Shown here: piece after piece, positions 1 through 11,762 of the stretch
How the letters are laid out: every line of letters starts with the position of its first letter
Numbering within the stretch: position 1 is the first letter of the stretch
From: Xylaria sp. FL1777
Lineage: Eukaryota > Ascomycota > Sordariomycetes > Xylariales > Xylariaceae
Reading direction: 5' to 3'
DNA length: 64,000 bases
Assembly (NCBI GenBank): GCA_022578965.1
Contig: MU400517.1
Location: 186,001 to 250,000 of the forward strand
Notes under the pieces: model-generated
Databases searched by the model: none
What the model was told of the DNA's origin: nothing
Seen by the model: only the letters and a program-made list of their open reading frames with translations
Translations under genes and position numbers: made by a program

Positions 1-1
1 T

Positions 2-325
2 GAGGATTGTTCCCAGCAGGTGTGCCGCGGCGACTTTCTCAAGGTACTACCCAAGGAATTCGTTGAGAGCCTAGGCAAACAACGCAAATATACAGGGACT
101 AAGCTTCTCGACCTGCTGCGTGCCCTCCGAAACAAGCGCTCTCATTACGGTGACATGAGCGACGCCCTCAAGAAGATGGTGGGCCCGATTCCCGAAGGAT
201 ATCTTGGGTTTTGGGCGCGGCGTTTTCCCAACCTGCTCATCATCTGCTGCACGGTCATTTACAAGCTCAACCTAGAGGAGTTGGATACTTTCCAGGAATA
301 CTTCAAGCCGAGACTCCCTTTGTAA
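2..325 (+). CDS. IRE1: IRE1 kinase/endoribonuclease, C-terminal end (5' truncated by window)
   Basis: The last 107 codons of the unfolded-protein-response sensor IRE1 are visible; the kinase and luminal parts lie left of the window. The fragment is the RNase (KEN) domain: it has the GDFLKVLPKEF and GKQRKYTGTKLLDLLRALRNK segments and ends in FQEYFKPRLPL. Known for the family: this domain cuts the HAC1/hacA mRNA at the ER membrane to start the stress response. The RNase active-site residues Arg, Asn and His of the RALRNKRSHY segment are all present, so the nuclease looks functional. The frame is open from base 2 and stops at 323-325; the in-frame GTG at 20 is not a start. The identification rests on strong similarity across the whole visible domain. 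Confidence 0.93.
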   Translation, partial: EDCSQQVCRGDFLKVLPKEFVESLGKQRKYTGTKLLDLLRALRNKRSHYGDMSDALKKMVGPIPEGYLGFWARRFPNLLIICCTVIYKLNLEELDTFQEYFKPRLPL

Positions 326-1073
326 GAAACGTACTTGGATTTGAGAATGCGGTTCGAGACGCCGTGTCGAAGCAAGAGAGAGATTAGAGATAAGAATATG
401 CGAGAGCTGTTTTGTTGATGGAAATTTCCCCCATTTGTGGATAGCCTATCTAGAAGAATTTCGGACACTCTTTTTCTCAACCATCTGTTCTCTGTTCCCG
501 CTTTTCTATTTGCAGTGACGTACCTGACATATCACATATGTATGCGAGGTGGCGTAGAAGGACCCAGAGGTGCACACGGTGAGTGTGAAAGTTGACAGGT
601 ACTTGTTATCCGGATAACCTACCCTCCCTGATGAAAACAATTACCTACCTACATGTAGGTAACCGTAGCTCATGATTTTGCTAGGTACCGAAGATTAGGT
701 ATCTAGGTATGTACACTTGTAGAATCTATTTGCCTACCGTGGTACCTCAAGTACTTAAGTACATAAGTATCTAGAGGCTGTACCTAATGCTAGGTACTCT
801 ACGTGCAAATGCGCCCAGCCACTGCATTCATGACACTCTCCTCGTTCTTCCTATTTACCTACTTTCACGGCCTCGCGCATCCGCCTTGTAATTTCAAAGT
901 CTTTCCCCGTTTATACTATCCTCCGCATCTTTCCCTTTCCACATTTATTCCGCTAGGTCCAAGTCTAAGTTTCGAGTCAGTATATATGTAGGATTCTACC
1001 TACGTCTTATATGACATGACACAACTTTTAGTCCAAATTCAATCTTCAATTCGATTTCCGGTTCCGTCTTGCC
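326..1073. other. Intergenic, with a TAGGTACCTA-rich island
   Basis: No convincing coding sequence was seen. Bases 600-800 are packed with short TACCTA, TAGGTA and AGTACTT words, many of them palindromic, including a perfect CTACATGTAG at about 648. A CT-rich stretch (about 840-970) precedes the next gene and may be its promoter or leader. Confidence 0.6.
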
Positions 1074-3291
1074 ATGGCGCCCTACACGCCCTCTATACCC
1101 GGAGCATGTGTCGCGGAGAGAGCACGGGTAGCGCCGTCTTCTACGTATGGTAGAGGCGCAAGTCAAACTCGAAGAACCAGTGGGGCTGACTTGAAGCTCG
1201 ACAAGGGGCTGGCTACGCGGGAAGCTGTGCAGGAGAGGGCTATTGTCATCGACTCTGACTCCGATTCCACTTCTGATAATGGCGGTGATGATGAGATTAG
1301 TTCAAGCGCAGGGCCCACGGTCACTTCTCTGCCTCCTTCATCTGCCGATTCATTAGCCAGAACAGCTGGGGCTGAGAGTCGCATTGGTCGCGCGGCTACT
1401 GCTGTAAGAACAAACTTCATTTCCTGTCCGTTGTTCTTTTCCCTCCGTTTTGTTATCTCTTACCTTTTCTCCTCACCCTTTTCCATGCTTGCTTGTCTAT
1501 TGGAGAAGAGACTTCGTGGGAAACTAAATAGATGACCGACGAACTACCTACCTACTGACTTCAAGCGTGTACGTAGGGACTGCCCACTACCACTACCCGG
1601 CGCTGGTTTTCTGGATGGGATCCTGTCGAGTTCAAGACTACACCAAAGAATACGAGTAGCCATGCGTCGGACCACAGTAGATTGTTAGTAAAGGATACAA
1701 ATACGCCGTCTACATTTTCAACTTCCAAGTTTTCAGATGGGACTTATCCTACGAAAAGAAACATAGGTGTCGATCCTCTTCAAGGCGTATCATCGAAGAA
1801 GGGTGCGAATATTGCAAGTCGCGGCGTACTTGGTGTTCCATCAACTCTTGCGTCGTCTAACACTTCGGAAAGAAATAATCCACCAAAGGTATTTGTTAGG
1901 CAATGCTTAAAGAGCCAACTATGGTGCTCATGGCTTACTGGTTATAGTTTCTATTTGGCAGCAAAGCAGACGATATAGATAATAAGAAAAATATCAATTC
2001 ACAAATTTTGCGACAGAAACCGACTACAACGGCTGTTAGCACTACTGCCGCTCCTGCAAATCGCAACGGCATATTACCGAGAACGTCGTCTTTAACCCCT
2101 CATAAATTTCTACCCGCTTTGAAAGCACGAACTTATTCTACGCCTCGGCCTGGCACTGAGCGAAGTACCAATAATGGATCTAATAAGCTTAAGGCATTTG
2201 GTTTTGTGTCTGAAACCTCCCCTATTCCTGAGACTACTACTGTGACTACGCAAAATGCTGCTGCTATCACATCTACACCTATACTCAAATCCAATTCTAT
2301 ATCACATTCCATGGTAGAACCTATACATAATGGTTTATCTAGACATATGGAGCCGGTACAAGTACAGAGCAGGAAACCTCAGTCGTCCCCACAGACTACA
2401 CAGAATGCATCTGCTCCTCTCACGCCGGTACTCAAAGTTGAAGCCAAATCTATATCCAAGCCCACAAACCGAGAGGCGATACAGGACAAGACTGGAGATG
2501 TTCTGGTCCCGTCGACTCCTGAGAACCGCATGGCCATAAAGCAAGCTCCTACCCTGTCCTCCTCTGTCGGTACTTACGGAGATCCTTACACCATTTCCTC
2601 CGATAGCGATAGTGATGACAATGACGACGACAATGGCAACAGCAAACCACACAATCTCCTTTCTCTAAGGCGACTGAGCAGCTTTGTCGAAACCCCTAAG
2701 AAACATGAAACTGCAAGCGATGTGGAGGCCGTCTTGAACCAGTTTCCCGTTTGGTTTGATAGCCCTAGCCCTTCTGAGCTTCGACCTAGTTATTCGGCTA
2801 TGTCCACTCCCACAAGACCAAGCACAACTGCGTGGCCGAGCAAGAGATTGTGGGATGACGGGAGAAATAATACGGGTAAAGAGGGTAAACAGAAACGCTG
2901 TATTAGATTCAGCGGACATGATGGGCTCAGTCCTTCTCCTACTAAACGAATCGCTACCTTGGACCGGTCGAACTATTCTCCAACCCGACACATCTCTTCT
3001 TCTGTCGAACGAATCACTATTCCTAACAAGAAAATGACTGCAATAGGCGTCGATACCAACTCAAATAGACACGCGAGTTTGAACTTGAGTAATAATCACA
3101 ATCATAGTCGGGAGTTTCCGCTTACACGAGAGAAGAGTACACCGACGAAAGAGAAGGGAGCGGAGGAGAAGAGGGCAAAGAAGAAGAAGAAAAAGAAGAA
3201 AAAGGTGCACACGTGCGGAAACAAGACCGCATGCCGTTATCGGAACCAGCACCGCGAGACTCGATCATCCGGGGGAAAAGTGAGGGCCTAA
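1074..3291 (+). CDS. Disordered Ser/Thr-rich protein with acidic SDSD tracts and a poly-Lys tail
   Basis: Three exons read in phase: 1074-1403, 1637-1888 and 1948-3291, giving 641 residues. The donors are GTAAGA and GTATTT and the acceptors CAAG and ATAG; the second intron is 59 bases with a GCTTACT branch-like site. The first intron, 233 bases, is long for a fungus and less certain. No catalytic domain was recognised. The protein is rich in Ser, Thr, Pro and Asn. It contains IVIDSDSDS near residue 62, which resembles a SUMO-interaction motif, a second YTISSDSDSDD tract further on, and a run of nine lysines near the C terminus. These features suggest a nuclear protein, which is inference. CACGTGCG-type and Cys/His residues at the extreme C terminus (CGNKTACRYRNQH) are too few to call a finger. 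Confidence 0.6.
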
Positions 3292-4265
3292 ACGGACAGT
3301 AGATGGCTGAGACGGGAAACCGGTAGTGGTTTGTTTGTGTTGTGAGGCTGCTGCCTCCTGTGTGCCTATGAAAATACCGTCTCTGGTCCTTGGAACATTG
3401 ATGTTTCAATAGCCCAAGGAAATTACGCCTCAAGACTGGAGAAACGGAGACAACTACTATTGCCTATACAGGTTGTTTAGGATATGATACTTGTCGGCAG
3501 GTATCGACAAGTGACGGAGGTGTAGGGATTTAATGTTTGTGGAGGTATTTAGAAGTCAAGCAGGCACTTGATGGCTATTAAGGAACTTGGTAATTGTGTA
3601 ATTGGACAACTCAATTGAATCACAAATTGATCAACTTGATCTGGCGATTGGGATTGCAATGCATTCGTGGTGATGATATATTGTATGTGCTTGTGTCACA
3701 CTATCCAAACCTTCGCCCCCAGTTCGTGTACCATGAATAATATGTAATAATAACGTCACGGTGACAAGTTCGTTGACTCTATTTTCCTATTCTCGCGTCC
3801 TTCAGCTGCGTTTATTTTCATCAAGTCAATCATTAATTCATTGAATTTCTTTTTCCTCTGTTACCTTTCTAATATGTATGGGTGTATGGGACTGAGTAGC
3901 TGAGCGTGAATTAGCGAAAGTAATTTTCCCTCGTCTAGTTCTTTCTTCTCTAATAGCCCGTTCGTGAACGACACATCATGATCATCTCATTAAGTAGGTG
4001 TGATATGGTGGGCTGTCTTTCTAAACTCCGAATTTCCCCGAGTACTTCTCCAAACTTGCTGCACTGCATACTAACCAACCGCTCCTTTTCTTCTTTCTAA
4101 AGCGGGCGATTTACACCTCGGTTTTTGTTTTTCATCATGAGCTTTGGCTAGTTGAGGTAGGATATCCAAAATCAAAACCGGGAAATTGGATGGACGAACT
4201 GGCCAGCTTCGGTACTTCGGTTTTCGGTGTTTTTGTTAATCGGACGTTCTATCCAAATCTCTCGC
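3292..4265. other. Intergenic between convergent genes
   Basis: This is AT-rich sequence between the 3' ends of the disordered-protein gene and the desaturase gene. It probably holds both 3' untranslated regions. No coding region, RNA gene or repeat was recognised. Confidence 0.5.
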
Positions 4266-5800
4266 TCATTGACCGGGAGGGCTCATCTTGAGCGGCTTAA
4301 CACCTAGACCGTTCGTGTTGCGGAAGAACAGGATACCCTTGCCCTCGCCCTCGGCTCCCTCGCTAGGCTCAACCCATTGGCACATCCGCGCACTGCGCCA
4401 CATGGCCTTAATGAAGCCTACGGAACCTCCCCTCGTGTCAGCGCGGTAGTGGCGGCCCATGACCTTCTTGATGGCCTCACTAGCCTCGTCGGCGTTGTAG
4501 AAGGGGATGGTGGAGACGTAGTGGTGCAAAACGTGGGTCTCGATGATGCCGTGGAGAAGCTGGCGGCCGATGAAGCCAAACTCACGGTCGACAGTGGCGG
4601 CAGCGCCACGGACGTAGTTCCACGACTCGGCCGTGTAGTGCGGCAGAGAGGGGTCTGTGTGCTGCAGGAAGGTGATGGCAACTGGAAAGAGGGAGGTTAT
4701 AAGTTAGTGCGCTAATACTAACCAAGATACAAACGAGGATAGATGACGAATCACTCACCCAGCCAGTGGTTGACCCAGAAGTAAGGAATGAAGTACCACA
4801 CGAGGAGGTTGGACCAGCCAAAGTTGTTACCGAGATAGACGAGGACGGAGATGGTGATGGCGAGGCCGATGTCGCTTAGGACGATCAACTTGGCGTCCTT
4901 GGCCTCGTAGAGAGGGCTGCTGGGGTTGAAGTGGTTGACGCCGTTGAACCAGCCGTTCTTCTTGCCCTTTCCTCGGCCCTCGATCTGGCGCTCGTGGTTG
5001 TTGTGGCCGGTCACGTTGGTCATGAGGTAGTTGGGCCAGCCGATCAGCTGCTGACCGATGAGCATGATGAAGGTCACGATGGGGGTCTCCTCGCCCAACT
5101 CAGACAGCTCGTGGGCCAGCCTGCCCAGCCGCGACGCCCTCTCCTCGCGGGTCTTGGGCACAAAGACCATGTCGCGCTCTATATTGCCTGTGGCCTTGTG
5201 GTGCTTCCCATGCGAGATCTTCCAGCTGAAGTAGGGCACGAGCAGTGCCGAGTGCATGATCCAGCCGGCAGTGTCGTTGAGCACCTTGGAGGGACTGAAG
5301 GCCTGGTGGCCGCACTCGTGGGCCAGCACCCACATGCCGGTGCCGAACAGGCCCTGGACGAAGGTGTAGAAGGCCCAGAGCAGGGCGCGCAGGGGCGTCG
5401 AGGGGATGGTCTCGGGGGTCACGTAGGTGTGGAAGAGGTAGAAGGTGGTGGCCAGGCTGGCGACGTCGCGGGCGGCGTAGGAGAGACTCCTGACGGCGGA
5501 GCGCTCGTAGCAGTGCTTGGGGATGGCATCCCGGATGTCCTTGATGGTGAAGTCGGGCACCTGGAACTCATTGCCGTACGTGTCGGTGAGCGTGCCAAAG
5601 GTGGGCTTCTTGACGGTGGCATCGACCGAGGCCAGCGACGAGAGCGATGTCGACGAAGCCGAGGGCCGAGGCGAGTCGAGGGGCGAGGCAACGGCAGACG
5701 TGTCGCTGTCCACCGTCGTCGTCGTCGTCGTATTGGAGGTGGCGGTACGACGAAGGGCCGACGACTTGCTGGCACGGCCGCTGGTTTTTGCGGGAGCCAT
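4266..5800 (-). CDS. Delta-12 (oleate) fatty acid desaturase
   Basis: Two exons, 4759-5800 and 4266-4681, are joined by a 77-base intron (GTGAGT donor, CCAG acceptor), giving 485 residues. The enzyme is an ER-membrane di-iron desaturase that introduces the second double bond into oleoyl chains, yielding linoleate. All three histidine boxes are present: HECGH at 161-165, HGKHH at 197-201 and HVLHH at 397-401. Hydrophobic segments flank the boxes as in the family. The first 65 residues are a low-complexity Ser/Thr tail with a run of Thr. The length matches fungal FAD2-type enzymes. A delta-15 or bifunctional relative cannot be excluded by eye, but the context around the first two boxes is of the delta-12 type. 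Confidence 0.92.
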
Positions 5801-5960
5801 GTTGACTTGACTCTCACTGTCTGTCTGTCTGTCTGCCTGCCTGTCTCTGTCTCTATTGCGAAACGAAATATGCGAGGGTTGCTGAAGCAGCGGTGATTAG
5901 GTGAGAGAGGGGCAGGAGAGAGGAGAGAGAGGAGGGTATGGGTTGGGTTGGGTTGGGGGA
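5801..5960 (-). promoter_or_regulatory. Purine/pyrimidine-biased desaturase leader with simple repeats
   Basis: Just upstream of the desaturase start there is a TGTC/TGCC tetranucleotide tract at about 5817-5855 and a GGTTG tandem at about 5938-5957 (plus-strand reading). Such biased leaders are common before highly expressed fungal genes. Promoter function is inferred from position only. Confidence 0.4.
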
Positions 5961-8837
5961 GAAGATGACTATTACTTTCTTTTTCCTCCGTCACGGTGGG
6001 AAGAGAAGCCCCGCTATGTTATATTTCGTCCACACAGACTGTTTCTTTAGGGGCAAAGGGATTGGTCTAGACTAGGCAAGACAAGACCGGACAAGACGAG
6101 CGAAACGCATACGAATTGTAGGGACCCAGGACTGGACAAGATGGACCGAGGAGGCGATAATGGACTGACTCTGGACTGACTTGTTGACTGGACTGACCGA
6201 CCGACGACAAAGACATAAGGATGTACATTAACGATTGTCCTCCAGAAATGTCACTATAGCATCCACAATGTACTTGCCTACCTACTATCCTACCTAGGTA
6301 CATAGGGCATGCTCCTTGGCCATGGTAATGGTGGTAAGCAGGTACTTACTCGCCTAGAAACATTGTTGAGAGAAACTAAAAAAAAAAAAAAATTCGTGTT
6401 CTTGTAAAAGTATACCACTCCAGTACCTGAGGTAAGTATAGGTAGGTGTCCGCTATGCAGTGTAGGTACACTCTCGGATGGGTACCGCAAAGTCTCTTCG
6501 AGTTTCAGGGATCTTTTCTGTCAGGGTCTGCATTACAGTGGAATCTAGTGTAGCGTGAGATCCGTTGATCAGACAGGGCTATCAATTATGGGGATTGCGG
6601 ATTGCGCTAAGTATGCCGTACGCTAGCTGAGAACTAGCTGGGACCCAATTGACCAATCATAATTTCCCATCAAATACGGCCCACCAATCATGAATCTTCC
6701 TTCGGTAATGTGCACGCACATGGCAGACCCGACTCGTTCACATGCAACTTTGCATTCCACATCCGACGACTTTCTTCCTATTCTGTGCCGAGTACTGACT
6801 TTTGCTGCTCTCACCGCCACGCATGGATCTCTTCAATTCCTTTTTTTCCATGTTATTTTGTCAAGTCATCATGCTTTATGGTTCCATACGCATAGGGTTA
6901 ATTAAGGCCTAGACCGCCTTAATTCCTCGTCACACATATGATTATGTTACAGTCATACCTAGTACCTGCTAGTACTAGTATAGTGTACACGACATACCCA
7001 AGTAAGGTATGTCTGAGAGAAGGTGGGGGAGGCACTCAGACATTCAGCCAGCCAGAACCAAAACCTACATTAGTGCTATCCGAACCACGCATTGCATTGT
7101 ACTCAGCACGCAGTACATAATGTTGATGAAGCCACAGACACTTTGACCCGGTCTCGGTTTTATTCGAGTTTTTTCCTTTCTGGCCATGATAAGGTATGTC
7201 AATCGTAGATACTCAAGGTAAGGTGTGTATTCTGTCTCTGTTCCCTACCAACCTACCGAGGTATCAAGGTAATGTGCCTGTGCATTTTGGGCCCCACCAC
7301 CATTCTAATAGGTACCTACGCATAGAGTGTAGGTACCTACACTACTACGTAGCTGTGACCTGGATAGTCTACTTATAGCCACACGCATAGGTAGTCCCAC
7401 CCCCTCAACACCGCCTTAAACAGGGGGATTACCCGCCCCCTCTAACCGAAACCCCGGTCCAGGGCAGGGCCACCTGTACATATGGGTATAGGTTTCTGTT
7501 GGGGAGATTCTTGTTGAGGTGATCCCCGTGGATACATGCCTCCCCGAGACAGTCTGTCCCGAGACCTACCTACCGATGCCCTAGTCGGTACATAATTAGG
7601 ACTTTCCCGTTCATGCCAAACATCCCAATCGTTCGAAGTAGATACAGAGTATCTATCCATCTAGCATATGGTACTCGGTTCGTTACACATACTGTACCGT
7701 TTTAGGAACACCAACAAATTGTCCAGCACGACTCCTGCTGCCCGGTTTGTACAGTAAGGCTGGATTGGATGTTCCAAGGTTGGATGTTGGATGTTGCACC
7801 TCACTGCCTGAAGCCGCTCACCCTTTGCTATACATGTACTGAATATGTCTATATGTAGCTCTAAGGGAGGTGATATCTTGCGAAGCTGAAGACATACCGT
7901 ACGACTCTAGTATGTAGATGTCCTTGAGTTTCGCTTTATACCAGCTCAGGGACATTTGACAAGTCCAACATATACAGTAGGTATCTATGTTGAATTCAGT
8001 ATGAGGAAAATACCGGTACTGCATTGGGTCTTCTGACAATTCCTCGAGCCCACAAGGTCCGTGTGGCTTCATTCCAGCATTCGGCAATGCTCAGTACATA
8101 AGGCGGAAGACTGAGACGAGTTGCTACGTATTGGAAACCGAGTCACAGCTTCGTTGGGTTGGGTATACATAGTATGACTTGGCCACTCAAGCCTTGGCAA
8201 AAAGCTACTATCCAATTGACCAGCGCTCTCGATGGCGGTAGACCCAGCATAGGTACGTATTTGGTAGCAGAGGCGAGTGAGCAGGCAAAGTGGTAGACAT
8301 GTATCGCCGACGCCAGGCGTAAATCTACCCCAGAACCAAACGCGCCAGCCGCAAATCACGCTCAATAGCATCACTCCTCGCAGCGCCAGATGACACAAAA
8401 TTCCTGTTGTCAAAAAAGTTCCACGGTATTATCAAAGCGCTGCCAACACCTGCAGCCAGATCTACGTACCGATGGTAGAAGTCATCAATGCCATCACCAT
8501 CGGACCAAACAAGCCAATACTACGTCGGTTCGACCGTGTAGGTCTTCCCCGGCTTGGCTAGCCTGGTGCCTTTTCTGTACCGCTAAAACGGTAGCCTGCT
8601 TAAAGTCTAGCTGCAATACCCCGATTGCGGCATGTGGAGGGTTGTTGATATGCTTCACCTTGTGCGGCCGAGATCTCCTTTTACACGATGTTTGCATCCT
8701 CTGCGACTCCCAATTGCCTGCGGTAGAGACCCATCAAGCCTGCGCATCGTACAACAACTAAGCCGATTCTACTGATTCTCGACAATTGCAATCTGAAGAT
8801 AGATACGGAGACGAAAATAGTCAACTTCCCGGCCGAC
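5961..8837. other. Long gene-free stretch with TAGGTACCTA islands
   Basis: Only short, uncharacteristic open frames occur here. A GACAAGAC-like degenerate repeat lies at about 6070-6110, a poly-A run at about 6378-6391, and TACCTA/TAGGTA islands at about 6270-6440 and 7240-7400. No RNA gene or transposon protein was recognised. Confidence 0.5.
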
Positions 8838-9608
8838 ATGGCTCACAACATCAAGGCTCAGTTCCAAGCACTTAATGTAAGTCGTTATTATACACATCAT
8901 TCACGCATCCTGGCAACTACTGCTACTTTTAGCAGAATGAATAACCAATTAAGCCATATAATCCATCTAGCTTCCAACTCTAATTTCACCATCAACCCCC
9001 TCCCCCCAAGATATTAGTTAGTTGAGATTTAGCTCAACCCCGAAGCCTCTGTTTATATTCTTAAACATGTCACCCACAACGACTCTACTATTTGTCTTGT
9101 TAATAGATCTGCACTAGAACGCGACCAGGATATTAATAGAAATTCCCAGCAATACCTTAATTTTGAGGTAATCTCTTTGACCAAATCTACCCTTCCCTAA
9201 GGCGACACAGTTCTATGACTCCCTTCTCGAAAGCAGAGGCAACATTTTCAAACACAGCTATACAGCTAGGAAGCAATGGTGCGTTCTGCATCCTAAACCA
9301 TCTTCTTTACGCTATGAAAGGGGACGAATTCTTTCTCCATTAAAAAATTTCCCACCGCATTCTAGCTCCCAGGGGATGGCATCTACAATGCGCGCACCTT
9401 CGTTAAGGGGCTCTATCATTTGCCACCCGAGCTTCTCTGCTTCTTGGCCAAAATTGCTATCACTTCCTTCCATAAATCCGTGTTAGTCTTAACCCATTAC
9501 CGAGTGAGCCACACTGTCCCTCTAGTACAGATATGCCGGAAGAACTCCAGTGTGATTCAACAACTCTTTCACACCACGTATCGTGTCACCTCCGAAACTG
9601 GGGGGTGA
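8838..9608 (+). pseudogene. Possible decayed multi-exon gene with an F-box-like end
   Basis: Several exon-like pieces line up. A start MAHNIKAQFQALN at 8838-8876 is followed by a GTAAGT donor. A piece at 9107-9167 (ALERDQDINRNSQQYLNFE) ends in a GTAATC donor and joins in phase to 9202-9278 (ATQFYDSLLESRG...). A final piece at about 9371-9608 contains YHLPPELLCFLAKI, which resembles the start of an F-box. The first and second pieces do not join in phase. The third and last pieces are also one base out of frame, and the in-phase alternative hits a stop quickly. This suggests a broken gene or an unrecognised intron pattern. Function is unknown, and the F-box reading rests on one short motif. Confidence 0.3.
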
Positions 9609-10025
9609 AACCCGGTAGGAATCAATCATCCTGTCGTTTAAAACCTAAATCTCTAGCCGTAACTTTATTTTATACAATAGCGAGTCTAGAATTCCATCCT
9701 TTCTACTTATGACATCTCGTACTGCTTCATGAAAATAATCAGGCCACCCTCTGAAAACAATCTCAACAGTCCGAGAATTAGATGCAGTAATCTAGCCACG
9801 CAGCTCTGAAAAGAGTTGCTTTATGATATGACCCGTAACTCGATTAGTTGAGGGTAGTAAACCTCCGACAACTTCAATTTTAGCCTCATGGAGCTTCATT
9901 ACCTGCGTCTTTTATAAAATCGGGTAGTAGAATGGTCATCACCACAGCCGGGGGCCTTTGTACAAATTCTGGAGCTCGCAGGTAAAGCCCTCAGAGAGTC
10001 TCAGCGTACCAGCCTTGGTCACCGA

Positions 10026-10040
10026 CTCGGCGATGCCGAG
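10026..10040. repeat. Perfect inverted repeat CTCGGC-GAT-GCCGAG
   Basis: Six-base perfect arms with a three-base loop lie about 60 bases beyond the stop of the minus-strand amidohydrolase gene. It could fold as a hairpin in that gene's 3' untranslated RNA. No function can be assigned. Confidence 0.5.
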
Positions 10041-10100
10041 TGATGTTCCGAGATTAGTAGTGTCACGTAGGAAGCTATTGATTAATATACTACCTTATTA

Positions 10101-11762
10101 CTAACTTCCCAAGCCACCATCATCATGAACAATACTACCTCCTACAACTGTAAGAATAGACCGTAACGCCTTTAATTCCTCATCAGGAATGGTGAAATAA
10201 TCCTCATTCAAAACAACTATATCTCCAAGGCGCTCGACTTCAATAGATCCAATGAGCTGCTCATCCACGTTCCCAAGGAACCACTGATTCGCACGCGTGT
10301 ACAGATGTAGCAGCTCCTGACGACTGATTTGTTGGCCTGTATTAATCTGCTGGCCCAGAGCGTTCTTCCCCGTGGTAGCGTAATAAGCGTGAATCCACGG
10401 ATTCAACGGCGCAATCTGCATCCCGTCCGCTCCGAACCCGGCCGCGATGCCGCTATCTAGAATGGTTCTAAACGGTGGTCCTGCTTGCGACCCAGTGCCG
10501 GCGAGGTATTGCCAACCCGATAGGTTGACACCTCCGCCTATCTTCCTGAGTCGTTGTAAATACTCCGGAGTAATCAAGGGCACATGGGCGACAACCCATC
10601 TCAGATCCTCGATACTGCTGTTGGCATTGATTGACTCGAATGCTTGAATCTGCGTTTGGAAATCGGTGTTCGTCAACGAGTGAACCTCAAGTCGCCAGCC
10701 ACCCTTCGCTATTCGCTGTGCCGCCTGGGTGAAGACCGGGCCGCCAGAATAGTCGGTCGTTATGAACTCCCCAATCCCTCCTGTCCGTACCATATTGTTT
10801 CCAAAGAATTTGAATGTGTTGAGGAGTCGTTGCTGCACGGTTGAAACTTCAAGACTATCATCCATATGCAGAAAATTGATCCGAAGTCGTATAATTCCAT
10901 CCTCGTCATCATAGATGGATAGCCATGGCAAATGCATAGAATAGAGGTCCTCGTGCGCTGCACCATCAGATGGCGTACCGGTTGCCGGAAAAGCGCCCTG
11001 ATCGAGATGAGTCGTCACACCTACGGATACCGCATATGCCATCGCATCACGAACACCACGTTTGCGATCCTCGAATGTGAGCTGCTTCCGAAGAGCTAAC
11101 AGCGCCTTGCCATTATTTTCTCCGAAAGAAATGGAACCGTTTGGGCTAATCAGTGGTGGCTCAGCCAATGATTCAAAGAACGCTTTCCCAAGACTATTTG
11201 TAGATGCCGGACCTGCGAAACCATACGATACGAATGTCGGGTTATTCGGTACAGCTTTATCAAGCTCTTCAAGGGTTGGAAGTCGCCTTTCACTAAACTG
11301 ATTAGGGTGGAATCCCCCAATAGTCGTAATGAAGCTGCCCGGAGGAACCTCGTCGGCGCGTGACCGGTACGTATCTTGCACATCGGCAACAGAGTAGGCA
11401 TTTTCTAGCGGTGTATGGTATCCCGGTCTATTCCCTAATAGAACAATGTGGTTATGGCAGTCAATCAATCCAGGGACTGCAGTGTGGCCTTGCAGGTCCA
11501 CGATGCTCGGGGGATCGTCGAATTCACCGAGAGCCTCAGTTTCGCTTTCTCCAACATAGACGATCACTCCATCCTTGATCCCTACGACTGATACCACCTC
11601 CTCCCCTTCGTTCATAGTATGAATACTTCCATTACTCAATATCAGGTCTCCTCGTAGCGAACCTGTTGCACTGATCGCTGAGCTCTGTTTGCATGCAAAT
11701 AACAGGAACAGGACCTCGAGGAAGACGATCTTCGCGAAAGAAACTGAAGCAGGTTGAACCAT
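10101..11762 (-). CDS. Secreted or membrane-linked YtcJ-like amidohydrolase
   Basis: A single uninterrupted frame of 553 residues. It belongs to the metal-dependent amidohydrolase superfamily, closest in layout to YtcJ/amidohydrolase_3 proteins, which are TIM-barrel hydrolases of C-N bonds with mostly unknown substrates. Visible features are LILSNGSIHTMNEGE near the N terminus, the metal-binding HxH in LIDCHNHIV (His103 and His105), later His361 (EVHS) and His393 (AHVP), and Asp446 in GFGADGMQ, matching the usual ligand set. Residues 11-30 form a hydrophobic signal peptide or anchor, so the enzyme probably enters the secretory pathway, unlike bacterial relatives. The substrate cannot be read from sequence. 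The nearest gene on the same strand is more than 2 kb away. Confidence 0.85.
   Translation of the reverse strand: MVQPASVSFAKIVFLEVLFLLFACKQSSAISATGSLRGDLILSNGSIHTMNEGEEVVSVVGIKDGVIVYVGESETEALGEFDDPPSIVDLQGHTAVPGLIDCHNHIVLLGNRPGYHTPLENAYSVADVQDTYRSRADEVPPGSFITTIGGFHPNQFSERRLPTLEELDKAVPNNPTFVSYGFAGPASTNSLGKAFFESLAEPPLISPNGSISFGENNGKALLALRKQLTFEDRKRGVRDAMAYAVSVGVTTHLDQGAFPATGTPSDGAAHEDLYSMHLPWLSIYDDEDGIIRLRINFLHMDDSLEVSTVQQRLLNTFKFFGNNMVRTGGIGEFITTDYSGGPVFTQAAQRIAKGGWRLEVHSLTNTDFQTQIQAFESINANSSIEDLRWVVAHVPLITPEYLQRLRKIGGGVNLSGWQYLAGTGSQAGPPFRTILDSGIAAGFGADGMQIAPLNPWIHAYYATTGKNALGQQINTGQQISRQELLHLYTRANQWFLGNVDEQLIGSIEVERLGDIVVLNEDYFTIPDEELKALRSILTVVGGSIVHDDGGLGS

Noticed and set aside
4931..5896. 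A 321-codon plus-strand frame
   Set aside because: It is antisense to the desaturase, Gly/Val-rich from codon mirroring, and has no domain.
8390..8761. A 123-codon plus-strand frame
   Set aside because: It is Cys/Ser/Thr-rich with no domain, no splice context and random-like composition.
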